Part shown: positions 52,220-60,720 of the stretch, piece by piece
Layout: every line of letters starts with the position of its first letter
Position numbering within the stretch: the stretch's first letter is position 1
Source: CAYZJB01 sp964602985
GTDB taxonomy: Bacteria > CLD3 > SB21
Reading direction: 5' to 3'
Length of the DNA stretch: 64,000 bases
Assembly: GCA_964602985.1 (NCBI GenBank)
Contig: CAZRTJ010000005.1
Location: forward strand, 1-64,000
Program-made: the position numbers and the translations under genes
The notes under the pieces: generated by a model
What the model saw: only the letters and a program-made list of their open reading frames with translations
Told to the model about the DNA's origin: nothing
Database searches by the model: none

Positions 52220-52253
52220 CTCCGAATCGTTAGAGACAGAAAGGATTCGGAGG
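52220..52253 (+). promoter_or_regulatory. Shine-Dalgarno-sequestering hairpin before the DUF427 gene
   Basis: CTCCGAATC (52220-52228) pairs perfectly with GATTCGGAG (52244-52252) across a 15-base loop. GGAGG, the Shine-Dalgarno sequence, is at 52249-52253, four bases before the ATG, so most of it is in the 3' arm. The structure should hold translation down until opened. Confidence 0.55.
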
Positions 52254-52257
52254 ATTT

Positions 52258-52539
52258 ATGAAAGCCTTCTGGAAGGACACCCTGATCGCCCAAAGCTCTG
52301 CCACCGTGGTCGTGGAGGGCAACCATTATTTTCCGCCGGACTCTCTTCAGCGTGGGTATTTCCAGCCAAGCGCTCATCAGACGGTTTGCCCGTGGAAGGG
52401 GGTCGCGCATTATTACGATGTCGTCGTCGGCAGTGATCGAAACGCGAATGCCGCCTGGTATTATCCGCAAGCGTCGGAAGCGGCAAAATCGATCGAGGGA
52501 TACGTCGCCTTTTGGCGCGGTGTGAGAGTGGTCGAGTGA
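52258..52539 (+). CDS. DUF427 protein
   Basis: A 93-residue soluble protein that is one DUF427 domain. The family pattern is plain: KAFWKDTLIAQSSATVVVEG, YFPPDSL, then TVCPWKGVAHYYDV with the conserved Cys-Pro-Trp-Lys-Gly. The function is unproven. GGAGG is four bases before the ATG but locked in a hairpin. It converges with dnaE, with four bases between stops. Confidence 0.92.
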   Translation: MKAFWKDTLIAQSSATVVVEGNHYFPPDSLQRGYFQPSAHQTVCPWKGVAHYYDVVVGSDRNANAAWYYPQASEAAKSIEGYVAFWRGVRVVE

Positions 52540-52543
52540 CGAT

Positions 52544-55500
52544 CTACCCGTACGCCCGCATCGGAGTCGCCTCTTCACGCTCCGGATACCCATCGTATCC
52601 AGGGTCCGCTTTCGGATACGTTTCCTGCTTTTCGATCAGCATTTTCAAATGCACTTCGGTGGTTGCCGTCATTGGACGAATTCGCGCCAGGCGCGTCACG
52701 TTGATGGTGTGATACTGCGGGTCGACCCGGCCCTCGATGCAATACGGCCCCGGCGACAATGTCTCCGCGGCCACTTCCTTGTACACACTCGGGAATAGCA
52801 CGATGTCGTACACGCCGGTGAGATCTTCCAGCGTCATAAATTTCATATACTCACCCGCCCGGATGATCTTTCCGGTTGCATCCTTTTTGTCCCGTGTGCG
52901 GATCCGCTTCGACGAAACCAGCCATCCGATCATTTTCACGGTCCGATTCGGATATCGATGCAAATCCGCGGCCTTCACAATCTGCGGATGCTCCGTTTGC
53001 CGGGGAAAATATTCCAGCGGATGATGATGAATCAAGTATCCCAGGTATTCGCTCTCGACACACAGTTTTTCCTCCTCCGTCATATCGTCCACATGACCGA
53101 TGGATTTTTCGAAATACGAAAGATCGATCTGAAACAGGTCCAGCGCCAGTCGCTGCTTTTTGATTTGCATCAGCGTATCCAGCAGCATGACCAGCACCGT
53201 TCGCTTTTTCCCGGTATCGTCGAAACATCCGATCCGGATCAGACGGATCGCTTCCTCCGGGTCAATCGCCGTTCGCGCCACAAAATCGGTCAGAGACTGA
53301 AAGAGGCCCCGCTCTCGTTCCCGTACAATCGCTTCCGCTGTCGCAAGCGGCAATCCCCCGATAAATCGCAGTCCGATCCGAATGGCGTCCCGGCCTTCCG
53401 CGCGGTAGTCGACGTCGCTGCGATTGATATCCGGCGGCAACAGGCGCAGTCCGAGCCGCCGGCATTCCGAGACGTACGCCGCCGGCGTATAAAACCCGCC
53501 CTCATTGGACAACACCGCGGCCATGTAGTGCGCAGGATAGTGGGCCTTCAAATACGCCGCCTGAAACGACATCAGCGCATAACTGGCGCTGTGCGCCTTG
53601 CAAAACGAAAACCCACTGAAGCTTTCGATTTGCCGCCAGAGCGCCTCGACGACTGCGGCATCCCCGACTCTCGCCAGACACGCCTGGAAAAACTTTGCCC
53701 GCAACATCCGCATGCGCTCTTCCGGTACCCGTTTGCCGCTCATGCACCGGCGTACCGTGTCCGCCTCCTCGAGCGTCAGGCCGCCTACAAAATGCAGCAC
53801 CTTGATCACATCCTCCTCGAAGATCATCACGCCGTACGTCTCCGGCAAAATCTCCATCAGCGCAGGCAGAGCCTCTTTTCGCTTTTCCGGATTCAACTGT
53901 CGCTCGATGAACAGGTACATCATCCCCGACTCCACGCATCCCGTCCGTACCATGCCGGAAATGATGTACACCAGCTCAAACGTATCCGCCCCGACAATTC
54001 GCATCGCGTTTCGGATAAAAGGACTCTCGGCATGGACGACGCCGATGGATTCGCCCGACCGCAACAGGGCGCGCGCCGGCTCATCTGAAAACAGCGTGTC
54101 CCATTCCTTGATCGGCGGTGCCCGGCCGGTGTCGCGCTCCACCGCGCGCACAGCGTCTTCGATCACGCCCAGTCCCCGCACGGCGAGAATATCGATTTTG
54201 ATCAGGCCCACGTCCTCGCCGGAATACATATCCAGTTGCGTCTTGATGAAACCGTTGGCGCTGCGCTCCAGAGCGGAAAAATACGTCACCGGTTTCTCGG
54301 TAATCACGACGCCGCTGGCGTGAATGCCGCTGTATTGCGGATACCCCTCCATCTCCGCCGCGATTTGCATCACCCGACGGATCAAGTGATTGTCCATATC
54401 CAGATGCTTCGTTTCCGGAAATGCACGGAGATCCTGCAGATAGCGCGCCTCGACATGCGGTATGTATTTGCGAAGCGCCGCCAGCTCCCGATCGCCGATC
54501 CCGTGCGCCTTGGCCACTTCGTGCAATGCGCCGCGGGCATGAAGCGTGTGAATCGACGACATCATCGCAACGCGGGTATGTCCATAGCGCTCGTAGATAT
54601 ACCGCAGGATCGTATCCCGATGCCGCCATGAAAAATCCAGATCGATGTCCGGCGGCGATCCCCGGGCATAATTCAAAAAACGTTCAAAATACAACTGATA
54701 CCGGATCGGATCGACCTCGGTCAGTTCCAAACAATAGCTCACCAGACTGTTGGCGGCCGAACCGCGTCCCACATGCCAAATTCCCTGCCGCCGCGCAAAC
54801 TGCACGACGTCCCAGCAGATCAAAAAATAGTCTGCGAAGTTCAGGTTGCGGATCACCTCCAATTCATACTCGATCCGTTCCCGCACGCGCTCCATCTCCG
54901 GATGCGGAACCTGCAGGACTTTTCCCTGTGCGCGCAGAGTCAGCGACGGCCAGCGTCGTTCGTACCGTCGCACCATTCCCTCCATCGCGATCCGATGTAG
55001 CGCCGCATCACTCGGCTCCCCGGACGGATACCGCGCGCAGTGGTATTTTTTTAATTCGAATGCAAACTGACAGTGTTGCGCGATCTCCGTCGTACGCGCC
55101 ATCGCCCCGCGCAGCCCCCGCGCCGCCCGTTCCATGTCGGCTGGAGATTTCAGATACTGCTCCGCGCTGACCGTGGGCACTTGCGGATCATCCACCGTCT
55201 GCAGGGACCGGATCGCCGCCAGCACCCGATGACGCTCATAATCTTCGAGAGCGGCAAAGCACACGTCATTGGTGATGACCATCGGAATGCCGGACGACTC
55301 GCAATGCCGAAAGACCTCGCGATTGCTCCGACGGCGCTCCGGCGCCAGCACCAACTCTCCGTGTATGTCGTTGCGCAACGCCGGATGCCGCAACAGCGAC
55401 AGCGAATCACTGAGCGCCCAGATCCCCACCCGGTCTTCCGCCAGCGTCGCGGCCAGATCAAATCGCTCCCGCAACTGCCGTAGGCTGATGATTTCACACA

Positions 55501-55759
55501 GTCGATGATACCCCGTTACATTCCGACAGAGCAGCACCGCACGAACTCCCGATGCATCGTCGATCTCCGCACCGATCACGGCATGCACGTTCCGCTCGAC
55601 GCACCGGTTGTAAAACTCCACCGCTCCGACCATCGTGTTCCGGTCGGTCAGGGCCAGTGAGGAATACCCGCGCGCGCATGCCGCGTCGACCAGGTCCTCG
55701 ATCGTCGAAGCCCCGACACCATAGGAGTACGCGCTTTTCACGTGCAGGTGTGTAAACAT
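52544..55759 (-). CDS. dnaE: DNA polymerase III alpha subunit-like (DnaE family)
   Basis: A 1071-residue family C polymerase. The PHP domain begins MFTHLHVKSAYSYGVGAS. The catalytic palm has GRGSAANSLVSY and the metal aspartates in PDIDLDFSW, followed by FSFCKAHSASYALMSFQAAY and a C-terminal OB domain. Length and the short C-terminus fit the DnaE2/DnaE3 (accessory or error-prone) type better than the ~1150-residue replicative DnaE1, but this is not certain. imuA and imuB, the usual error-prone partners, are not adjacent. A promoter and a terminator-like hairpin precede it. Confidence 0.9.
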   Translation of the reverse strand: MFTHLHVKSAYSYGVGASTIEDLVDAACARGYSSLALTDRNTMVGAVEFYNRCVERNVHAVIGAEIDDASGVRAVLLCRNVTGYHRLCEIISLRQLRERFDLAATLAEDRVGIWALSDSLSLLRHPALRNDIHGELVLAPERRRSNREVFRHCESSGIPMVITNDVCFAALEDYERHRVLAAIRSLQTVDDPQVPTVSAEQYLKSPADMERAARGLRGAMARTTEIAQHCQFAFELKKYHCARYPSGEPSDAALHRIAMEGMVRRYERRWPSLTLRAQGKVLQVPHPEMERVRERIEYELEVIRNLNFADYFLICWDVVQFARRQGIWHVGRGSAANSLVSYCLELTEVDPIRYQLYFERFLNYARGSPPDIDLDFSWRHRDTILRYIYERYGHTRVAMMSSIHTLHARGALHEVAKAHGIGDRELAALRKYIPHVEARYLQDLRAFPETKHLDMDNHLIRRVMQIAAEMEGYPQYSGIHASGVVITEKPVTYFSALERSANGFIKTQLDMYSGEDVGLIKIDILAVRGLGVIEDAVRAVERDTGRAPPIKEWDTLFSDEPARALLRSGESIGVVHAESPFIRNAMRIVGADTFELVYIISGMVRTGCVESGMMYLFIERQLNPEKRKEALPALMEILPETYGVMIFEEDVIKVLHFVGGLTLEEADTVRRCMSGKRVPEERMRMLRAKFFQACLARVGDAAVVEALWRQIESFSGFSFCKAHSASYALMSFQAAYLKAHYPAHYMAAVLSNEGGFYTPAAYVSECRRLGLRLLPPDINRSDVDYRAEGRDAIRIGLRFIGGLPLATAEAIVRERERGLFQSLTDFVARTAIDPEEAIRLIRIGCFDDTGKKRTVLVMLLDTLMQIKKQRLALDLFQIDLSYFEKSIGHVDDMTEEEKLCVESEYLGYLIHHHPLEYFPRQTEHPQIVKAADLHRYPNRTVKMIGWLVSSKRIRTRDKKDATGKIIRAGEYMKFMTLEDLTGVYDIVLFPSVYKEVAAETLSPGPYCIEGRVDPQYHTINVTRLARIRPMTATTEVHLKMLIEKQETYPKADPGYDGYPEREEATPMRAYG

Positions 55760-55771
55760 GTCCGTATCCGG

Positions 55772-55808
55772 AAAAACAAAAAGCCCAACTGCCAGAAGGC
55801 AATTGAGC
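55772..55808 (-). terminator. Terminator-like hairpin in the dnaE leader
   Basis: On the minus strand an 11-base stem (GCTCAATTGCC / GGCAGTTGGGC, two G-U pairs) with loop TTCT is followed by TTTTTGTTTTT. It lies between the candidate promoter and the dnaE ATG, 12 bases after the T-run. No upstream minus-strand gene exists for it to terminate. Confidence 0.75.
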
Positions 55809-55872
55809 TTGGTCTTCCCAACAACTCGTTATGTCAAAACCGTTGAACGGCGTCGAAACGTCGTGCTGAACG

Positions 55873-55901
55873 ATGGTAGGTCATCGACGGAAGAAAAGCA
55901 A
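55873..55901 (-). promoter_or_regulatory. Candidate promoter of dnaE
   Basis: Minus strand TTGCTT (55901..55896), a 17-base spacer and TACCAT (55878..55873). The leader would be about 107 bases long and include the hairpin. Confidence 0.45.
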
Positions 55902-56076
55902 ATTCATTTTTTCATTTCGTACCCGAAGTCGTGCGTTCGTCTGTCGCCGCCCGCCACACTCCCGCGTGCGTGTGCCATTCGACAAGCGAAGCCTCAGACC
56001 GCTTCTATGCATTCGCCCACGACATTCGCGATTTTCCTGCTGACTCTGTCTCTTCTTTGTCCTACCTTTTTGACCT

Positions 56077-57390
56077 ATGGCAACGTACACCGATCGCGAG
56101 TCGTTCATCCCCTACCGCCGAAGCGATATCATTTCATTCTGTATCGAAGACGCCGGCTGGAAAGAGGACACGGAGTTCCGACAATTCACCGACTTGCTGA
56201 TCGCTCACCTGCATTTTCATTACCATGCGAAATTGGAAGAAATCAAAGAGGCCTTTGCCTTCCTGAACCCCGATGCGGATACCCTTGCCCGTGCGCCGCG
56301 CTCCGAAGAGGACCAGTTGCGTCAGGAAACCAGGATGATCGCGTTGTTCGAGGACATTCTGCAGAAGGCCAATTACCGCAAGCTCGACGAGAAGGAGATC
56401 CAGGACGCCCTGGCCGTACAATCGCTGATCCCGCTGAATACGTTCGTCGATTTCAACGACTACGAACCCGGACGCATCCTCTTTTACTATCGAGGATTGC
56501 ACAGCGAAACCATTCCCCACCGCGAATGGATTCGAAAGAAAGACAAAACCTTCGACACGTTCGAGCGCGTCGCGCTTCTTATCAAATTCAAACCCGAATT
56601 CTACTTCAAGAAGAAAAAGAAGTGGAAGGTCACGAATTTCACACCCGGCAAGATGTACATCTATCTGTACAAGAAGGTTCCCAAACACGATGTCGACATT
56701 CTCTTCCCCAACGTGGATGTCAGCATGGGGTGGAAAGATAAAATCAAATTTTTTGTCCCCGCGCTCGGCGGCCTGATACCGGTGCTTCTGAAGGCTCTGC
56801 CCAACCTGATCCTCCTGGTCGGAGTCATCTTGTTCTTTACGATGGGACCGGAGTTTTCTTCCTCTTGGGGCGCCGATGAAAAAGTCGTGAATAATTTCTT
56901 GCCCGTCCTGACCGCCCTCTTATCGCTGAGCTTTATCATGGGTGGATTTGCAGTGCGGCAATACCTGAACTACAAGAACAAACGGCTGAAATTCCTCAAG
57001 AACGTTACCGATACGTTGTTCTTCAAGAATATCGACTGCAACCAGGGCGTCATTCACACCCTGCTGGATGCCGCCGAGGAGGAGGCTGGAAAGGAAATCC
57101 TGCTCGTCTATTATTTCCTGCTGCGACACCCCGGCATGACCACGCAGGAAATGGACGACCGTATCGAAGCGTGGCTCGAGTCGAAATTTCAGGCGAAGAT
57201 CGATTTCGACGTGGACAAAGCCATTCAGCATCTGTCCACGCTCTCCATGGATGGACAACATCTGCTCCGGTGCGACAGCGGCCGCTATTCGGTTGCCGAT
57301 GTCCATGAGGCCAAGATCCTGATCGACAAAATGTGGGACAATGCGTTCCAGTACAATACGGTCCTGAATGCGGCCGAACGGTCGACGTGA
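56077..57390 (+). CDS. DUF3754 (TMEM143-like) membrane protein
   Basis: A 437-residue protein. An N-terminal soluble region carries the family-type YEPGRILFYYRGLHSE and KIKFFVPALGGLIPVLLKAL, followed by two central helices (about residues 225-245 and 270-290) and a C-terminal cytoplasmic domain. DUF3754 proteins occur in bacteria and, as TMEM143, in eukaryotes; their function is unknown. No Shine-Dalgarno sequence is evident. It precedes the site-2 protease by 18 bases, so the pair is probably co-transcribed. Confidence 0.8.
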   Translation: MATYTDRESFIPYRRSDIISFCIEDAGWKEDTEFRQFTDLLIAHLHFHYHAKLEEIKEAFAFLNPDADTLARAPRSEEDQLRQETRMIALFEDILQKANYRKLDEKEIQDALAVQSLIPLNTFVDFNDYEPGRILFYYRGLHSETIPHREWIRKKDKTFDTFERVALLIKFKPEFYFKKKKKWKVTNFTPGKMYIYLYKKVPKHDVDILFPNVDVSMGWKDKIKFFVPALGGLIPVLLKALPNLILLVGVILFFTMGPEFSSSWGADEKVVNNFLPVLTALLSLSFIMGGFAVRQYLNYKNKRLKFLKNVTDTLFFKNIDCNQGVIHTLLDAAEEEAGKEILLVYYFLLRHPGMTTQEMDDRIEAWLESKFQAKIDFDVDKAIQHLSTLSMDGQHLLRCDSGRYSVADVHEAKILIDKMWDNAFQYNTVLNAAERST

Positions 57391-57408
57391 AAGCAGCGGA
57401 GTGACGAG

Positions 57409-58485
57409 ATGAAGTGGAGTTGGAAAGTCGGTGAGTTCGGAGGGATCGCAGTGTACATCCACGCGACGTTCCTCCTGATCATTCTCTGGGTGGTCTCCAT
57501 GAACTGGCACGCCAACAGTTCCTGGATGGATATCCTCAACGCGGTGATTTTTATCCTGGCGCTGTTTGGTTGTGTGTTGCTGCATGAATTCGGTCATGCG
57601 CTGGCCGCCCGGCAGTTCGGCATTTCGACCCGCGACATCACGCTGTATCCGATCGGCGGCATTGCGCGATTGGAACGCATGCCCGAAAAACCGGCCCAGG
57701 AGCTGTGGGTGGCGATCGCGGGCCCGCTGGTCAATGTGGCGATCGCAGGAGCGCTGTTCATCTGGGTGTACATCTCGGCGACGCTCATCCAGTTCGAAAA
57801 CGTGACCGTCGATCAGGGTTCCATGGCCGAACGACTCATGTTTGTAAACATACTCCTGGTGTTGTTCAACCTCATTCCCGCCTTTCCCATGGACGGCGGC
57901 CGCGTCCTGCGCGCCCTGTTGGCGATGAAATTGCCCTACGATCGCGCGACCTCGATCGCATCGTACGTGGGCCAGGGAATGGCCATGATTTTTGGTATCT
58001 GGGGCATCTATTCCAATCCGATGCTGATCTTCATTGCCTTGTTCGTGTGGATCGGAGCCAGTCAGGAGTCTTCCCTGGTGCAAATCAAATACGCCCTGCG
58101 CGGCATTCCGGTCCGCGATGCCATGCTGACGGATTTTGTTCGCGTCTCCTCGTATGACAATCTCGGCCGCGCGGTCGAGCTCATTCTCGCCGGCTCGCAA
58201 CATGATTTTCCCGTCGTAGACGATGGCAGAATAGAAGGTGTGCTCACACGAAGCGATCTGATGCACGGATTGGAGAAAGGCGGCAAAAGCAGTTTTGTCC
58301 GAAATTTCATGACCACGGAATTTCAAACCGTAGAGGCCCTCGAACTGCTGGACGTTGCGTTCCAAAAACTGCAATCCTGCAAGTGCCACACGATGCCCGT
58401 CCTGTCCAACGGTCAGCTCGTCGGACTTCTGACGACGGACAACATCGGCGAATTCATGATGATCCAGCAAGCCCTTCGCAAGTAA
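57409..58485 (+). CDS. Site-2 protease family protein with two CBS domains
   Basis: A 358-residue intramembrane metalloprotease. Zinc ligands are in LLHEFGHALAARQFG (HExxH) and the Asp of NLIPAFPMDGGRVLRALL. About six helices occupy residues 1-215, and two CBS domains fill the C-terminus (MLTDFVRVSSYD, MTTEFQTVEALE). CBS-bearing S2P proteins usually sense adenine nucleotides and cleave membrane substrates; the target is unknown. GGAG is upstream. Relatives include SpoIVFB-like enzymes. Confidence 0.94.
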   Translation: MKWSWKVGEFGGIAVYIHATFLLIILWVVSMNWHANSSWMDILNAVIFILALFGCVLLHEFGHALAARQFGISTRDITLYPIGGIARLERMPEKPAQELWVAIAGPLVNVAIAGALFIWVYISATLIQFENVTVDQGSMAERLMFVNILLVLFNLIPAFPMDGGRVLRALLAMKLPYDRATSIASYVGQGMAMIFGIWGIYSNPMLIFIALFVWIGASQESSLVQIKYALRGIPVRDAMLTDFVRVSSYDNLGRAVELILAGSQHDFPVVDDGRIEGVLTRSDLMHGLEKGGKSSFVRNFMTTEFQTVEALELLDVAFQKLQSCKCHTMPVLSNGQLVGLLTTDNIGEFMMIQQALRK

Positions 58486-58520
58486 TCCGTTCCAGGACTC
58501 ACATGCATAAAGGAGACACA

Positions 58521-60044
58521 ATGAAGCGATGGTGGATATTTTTCCTCCTGGTCCCGTGGATCGGGTTGTCCGCACAGACCCGTAAGGTCGATCTGAAAGC
58601 GCTGGACAAGTATTTTGAAAAATCCCGACAGGATATGGAAGTGCCGGGTCTGGCCATCGCCATTGTCAAAGACGACGCCGTCGTTTTCTCCAAAGGGTAC
58701 GGCACCCGCACCATCGGAAAGAACGAACCGGTCGATGACCACACGCTCTTTGCGATCGCATCGCTCAGCAAGGCGTTCACAGTCGCTCTGCTGGGAAAAC
58801 TGGTGGACAACGGACGCTTGTCCTGGGACGACCCCGTCACCCGCTACGTTCCATACTTCCAGATGTACGATCCGTGGGTGACGCGCGAAATGAAAGTCCG
58901 CGATCTGCTCTGTCATCGAAGCGGCTCCAAAACATTTGGAGGGGATTTGATCTGGTACGGCACAGATTACTCACGCAGAGAGGTAGTCGAGCGCGTGCGC
59001 TATCTCAAACCGACCTACAGTTTCCGATCGGCGTACGGGTACCAGAATATCATGTTTATCACAGCCGGAGAGATATTTCCGGCGATTGTCGGCAAGTCGT
59101 GGGATGACCTTGTCAAAGAGCAGATCTTTGAGCCGCTCGGGATGAAGGAAACCAACACGTCCGTTCGTTTCCTCGAGGGTCAGACCAATGTGGCGACACC
59201 CCACACGAAGCACAAAGGCTCGCTCATCACGATTCCCTATCGCAATGTGGACAATGCCGGTGCGGACGCCGCGATCAATTCCAACGTGCACGACATGGCG
59301 CTGTGGATCAAGGCCTGGCTGAAACCGGATTCCATGCTCACGCTCGTTCGGCCGGCTACCCGTCATGAAATCTGGACGCCCCACCAGATCCTTCCGGTCT
59401 CGATGGGATCCGCCAGGCGTATTCCGTCTACGCATTTCCGCGCCGCCGCTCTGGGTTGGTTTACGGCCGACTACAAAGGGCGCAAAATTCTGGAACACGG
59501 CGGAGGGATGGATGGTATGGTTTCCAAGATCTGTGTCGTTCCGGAAGAGCGTATGGGCATGATCATCCTGACCAACAGCGGCAGCAGCCTGTCGGGCGCG
59601 CTGATGTACCAAATCCTGGATGCCTATCTGGGCGGTGATGCGCGCGATTGGGTTGAGGAAACAATGGGGCTCGTGAAGAAATTCGAAGAATACGAAAAAG
59701 CCGAACGCGCGAAAGTGGAAGCCGCGCGTGTCAAAGACAGTCGGCCCTCGCTGGCACTCGACAAATACGCGGGTCTGTATGGAGGCCCGATGTACGGAGA
59801 CGTCCGCGTAGAAGTGGAGAATGGACAATTGATCGCCCGGTTTCTACGAACGGCCTCGTTCGTCGGCGATTTGCGACATTGGCATTTCGACACGTGGGAG
59901 ATCGAACTTCGGGATCCGACATTGCCAACGGGTTTTGTGACCTTCCGCCTCAATGCCCAGGGAGCCGTCGACGACATGGTCATCGACATTCCGAATCCGG
60001 ATTTTGATTTCACGGAACTGGAGTTGAAAAGGAAAGAGAAGTAG
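58521..60044 (+). CDS. Secreted S12 beta-lactamase-like serine hydrolase
   Basis: A 507-residue periplasmic enzyme. A signal peptide (MKRWWIFFLLVPWIGLSAQ) leads to the S12 core with SxxK nucleophile in IASLSKAFT, the YxN-type motif in YGYQN, and HGGGMDGM. A C-terminal DUF3471-like beta domain follows (about residue 410 on; KYAGLYGGPMYGDVRVEV). Relatives include esterases, D-aminopeptidases and class C-like hydrolases, so substrate is open. AAGGAG stands five bases before the ATG at 58521. Its stop is inside a bidirectional hairpin. Confidence 0.92.
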   Translation: MKRWWIFFLLVPWIGLSAQTRKVDLKALDKYFEKSRQDMEVPGLAIAIVKDDAVVFSKGYGTRTIGKNEPVDDHTLFAIASLSKAFTVALLGKLVDNGRLSWDDPVTRYVPYFQMYDPWVTREMKVRDLLCHRSGSKTFGGDLIWYGTDYSRREVVERVRYLKPTYSFRSAYGYQNIMFITAGEIFPAIVGKSWDDLVKEQIFEPLGMKETNTSVRFLEGQTNVATPHTKHKGSLITIPYRNVDNAGADAAINSNVHDMALWIKAWLKPDSMLTLVRPATRHEIWTPHQILPVSMGSARRIPSTHFRAAALGWFTADYKGRKILEHGGGMDGMVSKICVVPEERMGMIILTNSGSSLSGALMYQILDAYLGGDARDWVEETMGLVKKFEEYEKAERAKVEAARVKDSRPSLALDKYAGLYGGPMYGDVRVEVENGQLIARFLRTASFVGDLRHWHFDTWEIELRDPTLPTGFVTFRLNAQGAVDDMVIDIPNPDFDFTELELKRKEK

Positions 60045-60061
60045 CATTCACTTCTCTTTTT
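60033..60061. terminator. Bidirectional hairpin over two convergent stop codons
   Basis: AAAGAGAAGT (60033-60042) pairs perfectly with ACTTCTCTTT (60050-60059) across AGCATTC. T residues follow on the plus strand, and the minus strand is also U-rich enough. It contains the stop of the S12 gene and the stop of the convergent relic. Confidence 0.75.
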
Positions 60062-60218
60062 CAATCTGGAAGCGATTCGGAAATGACGTATCCTCGCGTT
60101 GGTTCAGAATGTGGATGACAACCTCAGCCACATCGTTGGCCGTCAGAGACGACAACCTCGTCGATCGATAAGTATCGAATGGACTGCACTCGGGATCCCG
60201 ACGGAGGGCAAAACTATC
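60048..60218 (-). pseudogene. Probable 3' relic of a short-chain dehydrogenase-like gene
   Basis: A 56-residue frame bounded upstream by a stop. Its end reads LTANDVAEVVIHILNQ and FPNRFQIEKEK, which resembles the last helix and strand of SDR oxidoreductases. There is no start codon with a ribosome-binding site and no Rossmann N-terminus. The shared hairpin with the S12 gene suggests a once-active convergent gene. The SDR identity is by eye. Confidence 0.35.
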
Positions 60219-60263
60219 TCACGAGGGGTTTCGCCTCGGAAGGAAAAGCGGTGACGATGGACG

Positions 60264-60671
60264 TCACTCGCCCGTTCTTTCACACAACTCCAGCAGAATG
60301 CCTCCGGTGGAACGGGGATGCACAAACGCGATCTTCATACCGTGCGCGCCGGGTTTGGGAAATTCATCGATCAACTGAAATCCCCTGGCCTTCAGATCCC
60401 GCAGTCGTTCTTCCAGATGGTCCACCTGAATGGCAACGTGCGCGATGCCGCCCTTCCCGTTGTTCCTGGCGATGAATTTGGCAATCGGACTTTCCGGGTC
60501 GGTCGCCGCCAGCAATTCGATGTGTGATTCGCCAATCGAAAAAAATGCCGTTTCGACTTTTTGATCTTCGACGATCTCGGTACCCTCGAATGCAAAGCCC
60601 ATTGCCTTATAGAGTTCAATGCTTTGTTGAAGATCGGTAACCGCAATCCCAAGATGATCGATTTTCTTCAT
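60264..60671 (-). CDS. mce: Methylmalonyl-CoA epimerase
   Basis: A 135-residue vicinal-oxygen-chelate protein. The paired beta-alpha-beta-beta-beta units begin MKKIDHLGIAVTDLQQSIEL and KGGIAHVAIQVDHLEERLRD, with metal ligands expected at the His of each, the Glu of HIELLA and the C-terminal Glu of ILLELCE. It interconverts the isomers of methylmalonyl-CoA in propionate metabolism. The ATG at 60671 has AAGG seven bases upstream. Mutase subunits are not in the window. Confidence 0.92.
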   Translation of the reverse strand: MKKIDHLGIAVTDLQQSIELYKAMGFAFEGTEIVEDQKVETAFFSIGESHIELLAATDPESPIAKFIARNNGKGGIAHVAIQVDHLEERLRDLKARGFQLIDEFPKPGAHGMKIAFVHPRSTGGILLELCERTGE

Positions 60672-60720
60672 ACGCTGCCTTCGACAGATGGCCACGGGAT
60701 CCTCGACAGGGCGAGCACGA

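Larger units (their letters stand above)
55760..56076. other. 317-base divergent gap between dnaE and the DUF3754 gene
   Basis: The minus-strand half carries the dnaE promoter (55873-55901) and a leader with a terminator-like hairpin (55772-55808). I see no clear promoter for the plus-strand gene and no further gene; the small frames across it have no family resemblance. Confidence 0.6.

Noticed and set aside
55820..55880. LexA-like GTTT-N7-GTTC and repeated TGAACG near the dnaE promoter
   Set aside because: It matches only the alphaproteobacterial box loosely, and this lineage is not expected to use that box.
56920..58575. Minus-strand open frame of 551 codons over the DUF3754 and site-2 protease genes
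   Set aside because: Antisense to two recognisable genes, His/Asp/Arg-rich, and spans their junction.
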